DNA of 5,453 nucleotides from Sphingomonadales bacterium (lineage in GTDB: Bacteria > Pseudomonadota > Alphaproteobacteria > Sphingomonadales > Sphingomonadaceae), in assembly GCA_020200935.1 (NCBI GenBank), contig JAIVHR010000276.1:1-5453 (forward strand), read 5' to 3'. Shown here piece by piece: positions 1-5,453 of the stretch. Positions within the stretch are counted from its first letter, which is position 1; each line of letters begins with the position of its first letter. Below the pieces are notes generated by a model, which was not told the DNA's origin, made no database searches, and worked only from the letters and a program-made list of their open reading frames with translations. Position numbers and translations under genes: made by a program.

Positions 1-1845
1 ATCATTACCTATGTCGTCGAAGAGGGCGAGCGGTATAAATTCGGCGACATCCGCCTCGACAGCGATCTGCGCGATTTCAGCGCCGAGCAGTTCGAGGATT
101 TCATCCCGATCGAGAGCGGCGACTGGTACAATGCCCAGCAGATCGAAGATACGATCGACGGGCTCAACGAGACCGCGGGCTTCCTCGGCTATGCCTTCGC
201 CGAGGCCCGCCCCGAATTCCAGATCGACCGCGAGAACCGCACGATGGATGTCGTGTTCCGCATCGAACAGACGCCGCGCGTCTATGTCGAACGGATCGAC
301 GTCAACGGCAACACGTTGACCCGCGACAAAGTGATTCGGCGCGAATTCCGTATCCAGGAGGGCGATGCCTTCAACAGCGTGGCCGTCCGGCGCTCGCAGA
401 ATCGCATCAACTCGCTCGGCTTCTTCCAGGAGAATTTCGAGATCGAACAGCAGCCGGGCTCGTCGCCCGACCGCATCGTACTGGTGGCGAATGTCGAGGA
501 AAGGGCGACCGGCGAGCTTCAGGCATCGGCCGGCTTTTCGAGCCTCGAGCGCTTTATCGTGCAATTCTCGGTTCGCCAGCGCAATTTTCTCGGGCGCGGT
601 CAGGAACTGCGCGCTTCGGTAAACTATTCCAGCTATTCCAACTCGCTAGAACTGGGCTTTACCGAGCCCTATCTCTTCGACCGCAATATCGCACTCGGCG
701 TCGATCTCTTCCGGCGCGATTTCAATTCCTTCAACTCCATCGGTAGCGATCGCAACACGACCTACGAACAGCTGTCGACGGGTTTCCAGGCCCGAGCCGG
801 CGTTCCGCTGACTGAATATGTCACCCTCGCACTGCGATACGGCCTCAGTTCCGAAGAGGTTTCGCTCAATGAGCGGCAATTCTTTATAAACGGCCAATGC
901 AGCCCGTTGCTCGCCGGTCGCTATCTCTGCGATGCAATCGGCGACCGGATCGTTTCGAGCGCCGGCTATTCGCTGGTCTACAATACGCTCGACAACAATA
1001 TCCGTCCTTCGAGCGGGCGGCGTGTCGTTTTCAGCCAGGATTTCGCGGGGCTTGGCGGCGACGTGCAGTATCTGCGCACCCGCATCGACGCCGACCAGTT
1101 CTTCAATCTCGGTTCGGGCTTTATTTTCGGCCTCAGCGGCGAGGCCGGCTATATCCATTCCTTCGAGAGTCGTGGGGCGGGGGTCGACAATGTGCGGCTC
1201 ACCGACCGTTTCTTCCTCGGCGAACCGCAGATCCGGGGCTTCGATATCCGCGGTGTCGGACCGCGCGTGCAGCGTATTCCTTATGTGTTTGGCACCAACG
1301 ATCTGGATACCAACCCGGATTTGATTACCGACGATGCGATCGGCGGTCGGGCCTATTATCTCGGTCGCGCCGAGCTCGAGATCCCGCTCGGTTCGGGCGG
1401 TCGCGAACTCGGCTTCCGTCCGTCGATCTTCCTTGATGTGGGCTCCGTCTTTGGCGTTACGGACCCCATTCTCCAGACATTCCCCTGCGTCGACGCGGAC
1501 AACAACGAGATCGGGCGAACGCCGTGTTCATCCGGAACGCCCGGCCCGATTATCGTTCCGATCGAGGACGCCAACGGCAATCCCCTATATGTCGACGTAA
1601 ATGGAATCATCACTTCCGACCCGACCGATGGGGACGGCAATCCGCACAATCTGGCGGTCAATTCTATTGCACCCTTCGCCGAACGGTTCGTCGGTGATTC
1701 GCCTGCGCCGCGTGTGACGATCGGCGCGGGCGTCTCCTGGAACTCGCCCTTCGGACCTTTCCGCATCGACTTCGCCTATGCCCTGCTCAAGGAAGAAGGC
1801 GACGACGACAAAATCTTTTCTTTCAATATAGGAACCCAATTCTGA
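1..1845 (+). CDS. bamA: BamA, outer-membrane protein assembly factor (5'-truncated by window edge)
   Basis: BamA is the essential Omp85-family core of the BAM complex, which folds beta-barrel proteins into the outer membrane. The frame is open from base 1, giving 614 residues in the window; the signal peptide and first POTRA domains (probably 250-300 residues) lie upstream. Residues 1-9 look like the end of POTRA3, about 10-92 fit POTRA4 and about 94-170 fit POTRA5 (RVYVERIDVNGNT start). The 16-strand barrel follows from about residue 175 (SSLERFIVQFSVRQRNFLGRGQ). The conserved loop-6 motif appears as QIRGFDIRG, with IRGF at residues 411-414 (VRGF in E. coli). The protein ends FSFNIGTQF, a typical terminal-Phe beta-signal. 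A long polar loop at about residues 490-565 and two close cysteine pairs (300/310, 496/509) are notable. The TGA stop overlaps the ATG of the next gene. Identification is secure. Confidence 0.97.
   Translation: MITYVVEEGERYKFGDIRLDSDLRDFSAEQFEDFIPIESGDWYNAQQIEDTIDGLNETAGFLGYAFAEARPEFQIDRENRTMDVVFRIEQTPRVYVERIDVNGNTLTRDKVIRREFRIQEGDAFNSVAVRRSQNRINSLGFFQENFEIEQQPGSSPDRIVLVANVEERATGELQASAGFSSLERFIVQFSVRQRNFLGRGQELRASVNYSSYSNSLELGFTEPYLFDRNIALGVDLFRRDFNSFNSIGSDRNTTYEQLSTGFQARAGVPLTEYVTLALRYGLSSEEVSLNERQFFINGQCSPLLAGRYLCDAIGDRIVSSAGYSLVYNTLDNNIRPSSGRRVVFSQDFAGLGGDVQYLRTRIDADQFFNLGSGFIFGLSGEAGYIHSFESRGAGVDNVRLTDRFFLGEPQIRGFDIRGVGPRVQRIPYVFGTNDLDTNPDLITDDAIGGRAYYLGRAELEIPLGSGGRELGFRPSIFLDVGSVFGVTDPILQTFPCVDADNNEIGRTPCSSGTPGPIIVPIEDANGNPLYVDVNGIITSDPTDGDGNPHNLAVNSIAPFAERFVGDSPAPRVTIGAGVSWNSPFGPFRIDFAYALLKEEGDDDKIFSFNIGTQF
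1830..1833 (+). promoter_or_regulatory. Shine-Dalgarno-like AGGA for the ompH start at 1845
   Basis: An AGGA lies 11 bases before the ATG at 1845, inside the last codons of bamA, and that ATG overlaps the bamA stop as TGATG. The arrangement is the usual coupled start for the next gene of an operon. It supports 1845 as the original ompH start even though the frame opened there does not lead into the OmpH body. The spacing is slightly long, so this is a modest call. Confidence 0.5.
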
Positions 1846-1854
1846 TGTTTGCAA

Positions 1855-1873
1855 AACTCAAAATATTGCCTAT
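1855..1873 (+). other. Apparent deletion/frame-break point in ompH
   Basis: The signal-peptide-like start reading from 1845 runs to about here. Family-like sequence resumes in the plus-strand frame of 1859 (QNIAYGAAAQQ). Restoring one frame needs a missing length of 3k+1 bases. Sphingomonad OmpH proteins, as I recall them, have about 40-45 more residues between the first codons and the SNAY-like segment, so about 120-140 bases appear absent. The exact breakpoint cannot be fixed from one sequence. Confidence 0.6.
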
Positions 1874-2338
1874 GGCGCCGCAGCGCAGCAGATCCAGACG
1901 ACCTATGCGGGCCAGATGCAGCAGGCCGAAGCCCGAGCCCAGGCGCTGCAGACGGAGTTGCTGCCGTTGCAACAGGCCTACCAGCAGGCGTTGCAGGCTC
2001 CTGGCGCTACGGCTGAAAGCGTTCGTCCCGCTGGCGAGGCTCTGCAGCAACGGCGCGCAACGGCCCAGCAGGAGATCAACCAGCTGCAGGCGCCCTATCT
2101 GAACGCCATCGCCTATGTGCGCGAGCAGCTGATGGCGCAAATCGAGGCGCCGGTGCAGGCGGCGATGGCGGCGGCCAACGTCGATCTGGTGGTGCAGCCC
2201 GAAGCCGTACTGAGCATGGCGCCCAACTCGCCAGCCAACCTCACGGCGGCGGTCACCGCGCAGCTCAATAGCCGGGTGTCCAGCGTGTCCGCCACGCCTC
2301 CGGCCGGCTGGCAGCAGGGCGACACGCTGCGAGCGGCG

Positions 2339-2353
2339 CAACAGCAGCAACAG
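2339..2353 (+). repeat. Short CAA/CAG run encoding five glutamines
   Basis: Five consecutive Gln codons (CAA CAG CAG CAA CAG) precede a PAPQPNPGR tail at the C-terminus of the OmpH body. It is a low-complexity tail typical of a disordered end, with no sign of a mobile or regulatory role. Confidence 0.6.
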
Positions 2354-2379
2354 CCCGCCCCGCAGCCAAATCCGGGCCG

Positions 2380-2862
2380 GTGAGCGAGAGCGACAAGAAG
2401 GACAATGCCGCCAATGGCCCGTTCGATATCCGGCGGGTCATGGCGGCGATTCCGCATCGCTATCCGATGCTGCTCGTCGACCGGGTCGAGGAGATCGAAC
2501 CCGGCGTATCGATCACCGCCGTCAAGGGCGTGACGATGAACGAGCATTTCTTCCAGGGCCATTTCCCCGGACGACCGATCATGCCCGGGGTGATGATCAT
2601 TGAAGGCATGGCGCAGACCGCGGCGATCATGGCGGTAGACGAGCTCGACCTGCTCGACAGCGGCAAGCTCGTCTATTTCATGGCGATCGACAGCGCGAAA
2701 TTCCGCGCGCCGGTCGAGCCGGGATGCCTGCTGACCTACAAGGTCCGCTTCGCGAAGAAGCGCTTTCCCGTCTGCAAATTCGCCGGCGAGGCGTGGATCG
2801 GCGACAAGCTGGTCGCCGAATGCGGATTCACCGCGATGATCGCCGACCCGCCCGAGGAATAG
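2380..2862 (+). CDS. fabZ: FabZ, 3-hydroxyacyl-ACP dehydratase
   Basis: FabZ removes water from (3R)-hydroxyacyl-ACP to give trans-2-enoyl-ACP in the cytoplasmic type II fatty-acid elongation cycle. The 160-residue product has a single hot-dog fold. [13 protein letters not shown] lies at residues 24-36. The active-site block [16 protein letters not shown] follows, then [11 protein letters not shown], placing the catalytic His at 61 and Glu at 75; the 14-residue spacing matches E. coli His54/Glu68. The GTG start at 2380 overlaps the upstream TGA (GTGA) and has no good Shine-Dalgarno, so it probably depends on translational coupling. The next in-frame ATG (2440, Met21) would remove residues just before the conserved HRYP segment, so GTG is preferred. 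There is no lpxD upstream and no lpxA downstream, unlike the classic bamA-skp-lpxD-fabZ-lpxA order. The gene is intact. Confidence 0.97.
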   Translation: MSESDKKDNAANGPFDIRRVMAAIPHRYPMLLVDRVEEIEPGVSITAVKGVTMNEHFFQGHFPGRPIMPGVMIIEGMAQTAAIMAVDELDLLDSGKLVYFMAIDSAKFRAPVEPGCLLTYKVRFAKKRFPVCKFAGEAWIGDKLVAECGFTAMIADPPEE

Positions 2863-2866
2863 TCTC

Positions 2867-3574
2867 TCAGGTCCGGCGCCAATGTCCCGCCGCATCGCGG
2901 CCGACGCCGAATATGCGTTCGATATTGGGCGCATCGAGCGCGTCTCCCGGCGGGCCGTCGGCGACGATCCTGCCATGATCGACGACGATGACCCGGTTCC
3001 CATGCCGCTGCGCCAGCCCCAGATCGTGGATCGAAAGGAGTACGGCGCGGCCGATGTCGGCCTCCGCCTTGAGCCGCTCGATTGTATCCAACTGCCATTT
3101 GGGATCGAGATTGGCGCAGGGTTCGTCGAGCAGCAGTACGCCTGCCTGTGGTGCCAACGCTCTTGCAAGCAGCACGCGCGAGCGCTCGCCAGTCGAAAGT
3201 CGGTCGACCCGGCGATCGGCAAACCGCGCAGCGGAGGCTGCTTCAAGTGCCTTCTGCACCCGGTCGCGGTCGCGTCGGGCAAGGCCGAGCGCGACGAAAT
3301 CGCTGGCGAGGAGCGGCCAGCGCACGTCACGGCTCTCGCCGAGATAGGACAGCAGCTCGATCCGGCGCGCCGGCGCGGCGGCAGCCAGCGCGTGTCCGTC
3401 GATACGGACCTCGCCTTCCGCCTCGCCGATACCGGCCAGGGCATGGAGCAGGCTCGTCTTTCCGGCTCCGTTGGGACCGACCAGCATGGTCAGTTCGCCG
3501 CCGGCGAGGTCAAGGTCACACAGCGAAAGGCGGTCCGGGATGGCGATACCGCGTGCTTCGAGGCGCGCGCTCAT
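2867..3574 (-). CDS. btuD: ABC transporter ATPase, BtuD/FecE type (cobalamin-type uptake)
   Basis: This is the cytoplasmic ATPase predicted to drive the adjacent FecCD-type permease. The 235 residues hold all the nucleotide-binding blocks: Walker A GPNGAGKT (33-40), signature LSTGE (126-130), Walker B VLLLDEP (146-152), D-loop ANLD (154-157) and switch His183 (SIHD). The Q-loop position reads YLGE, with Glu80 where YLPQ or YLSQ is usual, and the signature has Thr for the first Gly of LSGGE. The ATG at 3574 overlaps the permease stop by 4 bases (ATGA), and a GGAG (bases 3584-3587 read on the minus strand) lies 9 bases upstream, so the start is well supported. Length is normal for the family. 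Cobalamin as substrate is inferred from the neighbouring BtuB- and BtuF-like genes; heme or a siderophore is less likely. Confidence 0.88.
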   Translation of the reverse strand: MSARLEARGIAIPDRLSLCDLDLAGGELTMLVGPNGAGKTSLLHALAGIGEAEGEVRIDGHALAAAAPARRIELLSYLGESRDVRWPLLASDFVALGLARRDRDRVQKALEAASAARFADRRVDRLSTGERSRVLLARALAPQAGVLLLDEPCANLDPKWQLDTIERLKAEADIGRAVLLSIHDLGLAQRHGNRVIVVDHGRIVADGPPGDALDAPNIERIFGVGRDAAGHWRRT

Positions 3575-3583
3575 ATCCGTTCG

Positions 3584-3587
3584 CTCC
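3584..3587 (-). promoter_or_regulatory. Shine-Dalgarno GGAG for btuD
   Basis: Read on the minus strand, GGAG sits 9 bases before the ATG at 3574, inside the last codons of the permease gene. It fixes the ATPase start and would let btuD be translated even if permease translation stops early because of the frame break. Confidence 0.6.
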
Positions 3588-4254
3588 AGCGCATCCGCGC
3601 GACCAGCAGGAGGAAGAAAGGAGCGCCGATGAGCGCAGTCAGCACACCGACCGGCACCGATCGGTCGGGCGGAGCGAAGCGGATGGCGATATCGGCGGCG
3701 AGCAACAGCAGCGCGCCGATCAGGGCGGCCGGAAGTGCAGCCCGTCCCGGGTGGTTGCGGACCAGCCTGCGCGCCAGCACCGGACCGACCAGCCCGATAA
3801 AGCCGACCGCGCCGCAAACCGACACCGCGGCGCCGACGCCGATCGCGGTGGCGACGATGACGTTGCGGCGCAGGCGCCGGAGATCGATCCCCATCGCCGC
3901 TGCGGTGTCCTCTCCGAGCGCCAGCGTGTCGAGCGCGCGCGACTTGGCGATGCAATAGCCACAGGCGGCCACCGCGGGTAAGGCGGCGAAGATCAGCTGC
4001 GGCAGGCTGCGATCGACCAGCGAGCCCATCAGCCAGTCATAGGCGTCGTAAAAGGCGAAGGGGGAGGGGGCGAGGGCGAGCGCCAGCGCCGTCGCCGCCC
4101 CGGTGATCGCGCTGATCGCAATGCCGGCGAGGAGCAGCGTGGCCGTCTCGGCGCGCGGCCCAGCGAGCAGCAGCAGACCGGCGAGCGCGATCCCCGCCCC
4201 GACGACCCCGCCGATCGCGACGGCGAGCGGACTCGCGAGGCCGATCAGATAGGC

Positions 4255-4270
4255 GGTGATCCCGCGGCAA
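4255..4270 (-). other. Apparent deletion/frame-break point in btuC
   Basis: On the minus strand the codons for RLPR end at 4262 in the frame of ATG 4405, and the family body resumes at 4260 in a frame shifted by one base. Restoring one frame needs a missing length of 3k+2 bases, and family comparison suggests about 140-165 bases. No slippery heptamer is visible here, so programmed frameshifting is unlikely. Confidence 0.6.
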
Positions 4271-4407
4271 TCGCAGTTCGATGAGGATGGTCGCGGCAAG
4301 GTCGGGATCGTCGCGCCAGAGCGACGGCAGCGAATAGAGCGGAATCATCGCCGACATGACGAGCGCCGCCGCGATCAGCAGCGCGAAGCCGAGATAGAGC
4401 CGCATGG

Positions 4408-5220
4408 TCACCGCGAGATTTCCGCTCGCAGTCTCTCGATCTCCGCGACCAGCCCGGGTCCGGCACAGGTCCAGAGCCGTCCGTCGGTTGCGATCATGCG
4501 CGTGCCGGGCGATCGTTCGAGAAAGCGGAAGCCGATCCAGTCTTGCGCGCGCGACGTCTGACCGGCGCGGTAGCGGCTGCGAATGACGAGATCGGGGGGA
4601 TCGATCGCCAGCCGCTCGGCCGGCATCCGCGCGCCGATGTCCGGCGGCGTGGCGATTCCCGCGAGCGCCAGCCATTGCGCGCCGAGGCTGCCGGGCGGCT
4701 GGGTGAAGCCGCCGCCGGAGAGGAACACGCCTTCGACCCGGTTTGCGGGCGCGGTGCTTTCGAGCCGTCGCAGACGGGCGATCAGCGCTCGACCGCGCGC
4801 ATCCCGACCCAGGGCGGAGGCCACGCTTCGGATCCCGGCCACCAGCTCCTCGATGCTCGAGGGAAAGGGCAGCCGCAGATAGCGCGCTCCGATCCGTGCG
4901 GCGAGCCGTGCACGGTCGCGGGCGGGTCCGCCCATCGAGACAATGAGATCGGGCCGCAGGCCGGCCACCGAGAGCACGCTGCCGTCATTCGCCCAATAGG
5001 ACCTGGAGAGGCGCCAGAATGGCGATTCGTCGCGGTTTCGCGCGAGGTGGGTGACCGAGGCGATCTGCTCGGGAGCGGCGAGCAGCAGCAACAACTCGTC
5101 GGTGCACAGATTGAGCGATGCCACCCGCGCCGGCGGCGCGGCCGCGGCTCCGCCCGTCTCGAAGCTAATCGCCAAAGCCAAGGCGCACGCCGCCAAACAC
5201 GGCGATGCCCGGCGTCGCAT
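4408..5220 (-). CDS. btuF: BtuF-like periplasmic cobalamin-type substrate-binding protein
   Basis: This protein is predicted to bind a corrinoid in the periplasm and deliver it to the BtuCD-type transporter. The 270 residues begin with a signal peptide (MRRRA, hydrophobic stretch about 8-20, Ala-rich cleavage region about 24-28). The typical first strand and helix follow, RVASLNLCTDELLLLLA (32-48), then VTHLARNRDE, the GLRPDLIVS segment (87-95) that ends the first lobe, and LPFPSSIEEL. A long helix (about 132-153) would link the two lobes. The C-terminus keeps WTCAGPG (250-256). The Cys in the signal peptide is not in a lipobox, so a soluble protein is expected. ATG 5220 lies inside the end of the upstream receptor gene (56-base overlap), with an AGGA 11 bases before it. 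The stop is 2 bases before the permease ATG. The ligand is inferred from family resemblance and neighbours. Confidence 0.85.
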   Translation of the reverse strand: MRRRASPCLAACALALAISFETGGAAAAPPARVASLNLCTDELLLLLAAPEQIASVTHLARNRDESPFWRLSRSYWANDGSVLSVAGLRPDLIVSMGGPARDRARLAARIGARYLRLPFPSSIEELVAGIRSVASALGRDARGRALIARLRRLESTAPANRVEGVFLSGGGFTQPPGSLGAQWLALAGIATPPDIGARMPAERLAIDPPDLVIRSRYRAGQTSRAQDWIGFRFLERSPGTRMIATDGRLWTCAGPGLVAEIERLRAEISR

Positions 5221-5453
5221 AGCCGACCACATCCTGATACTCCTCGTTGAACAGATTGGTCCCGCGGGCGAAAATCTCGACGCCCTCGGTGACGCGATAG
5301 CCGATCCGCGCCGAGGCGAGGACATAATCCCCGAGCGTCACGGTCTGCGCGGGAAACACATCGAAATCGGTATCCCGCCGCTCGCCGACATAGGCGATCG
5401 CGCCGCCGATCGTCAGCCGACCGGCCCGATAATCGAAACTGGCATTGGCCGCA
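5165..5453 (-). CDS. btuB: TonB-dependent receptor, BtuB-like (C-terminal 95 residues, truncated by window edge)
   Basis: TonB-dependent receptors carry scarce ligands through the outer membrane using energy from TonB/ExbBD. Only the last 95 residues are present, and the frame is open to the window edge. They show alternating beta-strand patterns (ASFDYRAGRLTIGGAIAYVG), then VEIFARGTNLFNEEYQDVVG, the NLF-x-x-x-Y signature of the last receptor strands, and GYATPGIAVFGGVRLGF. The GYATPG segment resembles the YGYQTAGRE region of E. coli BtuB, which together with the btuF-btuC-btuD order suggests a cobalamin receptor. The chain ends LGFGD rather than at an aromatic residue. The last 18 codons overlap the btuF signal-peptide region in another frame. 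The plug, TonB box and any upstream B12 riboswitch lie outside the window, so the substrate call is moderate. Confidence 0.8.
   Translation of the reverse strand, partial: AANASFDYRAGRLTIGGAIAYVGERRDTDFDVFPAQTVTLGDYVLASARIGYRVTEGVEIFARGTNLFNEEYQDVVGYATPGIAVFGGVRLGFGD

Larger units (their letters stand above)
1845..2383 (+). pseudogene. OmpH/Skp-family periplasmic chaperone gene, 5' part deleted and out of frame
   Basis: OmpH/Skp proteins are periplasmic chaperones that escort unfolded outer-membrane proteins to BamA, and the gene normally follows bamA. The body is clear in the frame ending at 2383: from about 1859 it reads NIAYGAAAQQIQTTYAGQMQ, then a Gln/Ala-rich coiled coil, an AYVREQL segment, the family-typical VDLVVQPEAVLS strand, PPAGWQ and a Gln/Pro-rich tail. 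The expected start (ATG 1845, MFAKLKI, coupled to the bamA stop) is in another frame, which stops at 2102. The body frame is closed by a TAG at 1829 and has no ATG, GTG or TTG before ATG 1916. The signal peptide and first beta-strand, roughly 40-45 residues, are therefore missing. A product from 1916 (155 residues) would lack an export signal. A real deletion and an assembly deletion are both possible. Family assignment is firm; true pseudogene status is not. Confidence 0.75.
3571..4405 (-). pseudogene. btuC: BtuC/FecCD-family permease, frame-broken with internal loss
   Basis: FecCD-family permeases form the inner-membrane channel of cobalamin, heme and siderophore importers. Reading from ATG 4405 gives a first membrane segment (residues 3-22) and then ILIELRLPR (residues 40-48), the typical lead into the second helix. 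After that the frame yields non-family sequence and stops at 4037. The family body resumes in another frame at about 4260 (ITAYLIGLASPLAVA) and runs intact for 229 residues to the TGA at 3571, including LALGEDTAAAMGIDL, GAVGFIGLVGPV, AADIAIRF and GVLTALIGAPFF. Together the parts make about 277 residues against a usual 320-335. The conserved LxGAxxQxxxRNPLAxP block is absent, so this is a loss of some 45-55 residues as well as a frame change. ATG 4405 lies 2 bases after the btuF stop. An assembly deletion is an alternative to a true pseudogene. Confidence 0.8.

Noticed and set aside
646..1158. 170-codon minus-strand open frame inside bamA
   Set aside because: It is antisense to a clear beta-barrel coding region, with no start context or recognisable domain.
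1865..1870. ATTGCC shared by both break regions as a site-specific deletion signature
   Set aside because: A 6-base match between two short regions is easily chance, and without the missing sequence no repeat or target site can be shown.
2863..2900. Bidirectional terminator between fabZ and btuD
   Set aside because: Short GC palindromes such as GGCGCC are present but there is no stable stem followed by a T-run on either strand.
2113..3444. 443-codon minus-strand open frame across ompH, fabZ and btuD
   Set aside because: It is antisense to fabZ and ompH and out of frame with btuD. The translation is low-complexity and Arg/Ser-rich with no motif; high GC content explains the open frame.
2882..3958. 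358-codon plus-strand open frame opposite btuD and btuC
   Set aside because: It is the mirror of two recognisable minus-strand genes and shows no family resemblance of its own.
4255..4270. Programmed ribosomal frameshift in btuC
   Set aside because: No slippery heptamer or obvious downstream stem is present, and a shift would not restore the missing 45-55 residues.
3571..4299. Separate shorter permease starting at TTG 4299
   Set aside because: The first 13 residues (MPRPSSSNCDCRG) are an out-of-frame reading of the ILIELRLPR region and have no Shine-Dalgarno, so this is the body of the broken gene and not an independent start.
5221..5453. Cobalamin riboswitch
   Set aside because: The upstream end of the btuB operon is outside the window, and this stretch is receptor coding sequence.

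Overview
The window is about 64% GC (by eye) and looks like a sphingomonad-type alphaproteobacterial chromosome. The evidence is a bamA - ompH - fabZ cluster with no lpxD before fabZ and no lpxA after it, as expected for bacteria that carry glycosphingolipids instead of lipopolysaccharide. The OmpH, BtuF and FecCD-type protein sequences also have a sphingomonad character. This placement comes from remembered family features and not from a database search.

Layout. The plus strand (1-2862) carries the 3' two thirds of bamA (outer-membrane protein assembly), an OmpH/Skp-family periplasmic chaperone gene whose 5' part is damaged, and fabZ (fatty-acid synthesis dehydratase) starting at a GTG inside the ompH stop. 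The minus strand (5453 down to 2867) carries a cobalamin-type uptake operon in the order btuB (3' end of a TonB-dependent receptor), btuF (periplasmic binding protein), btuC (FecCD-family permease, frame-broken) and btuD (ATPase). The two operons converge with only 4 bp between the fabZ and btuD stop codons. Every gene junction is an overlap or a gap of a few bases, so no non-coding stretch over 300 bases exists and no promoter, riboswitch, RNA gene or mobile element can be supported here.

How the genes work together. BamA inserts beta-barrel proteins into the outer membrane, OmpH/Skp would escort those proteins across the periplasm, and FabZ supplies acyl chains. On the other strand, BtuB would bring a corrinoid through the outer membrane, BtuF would bind it in the periplasm, and BtuC/BtuD would pump it into the cytoplasm.

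Main oddity. Two unrelated genes, ompH and btuC, each show the same kind of lesion near the 5' end. A recognisable start is joined in the wrong reading frame to a recognisable body, and roughly 40-50 family-typical residues are missing between them (my estimate from memory of the families). These are either real pseudogenising deletions or small assembly deletions; the sequence alone cannot separate the two. I saw no convincing new defence, mobile or signalling system.
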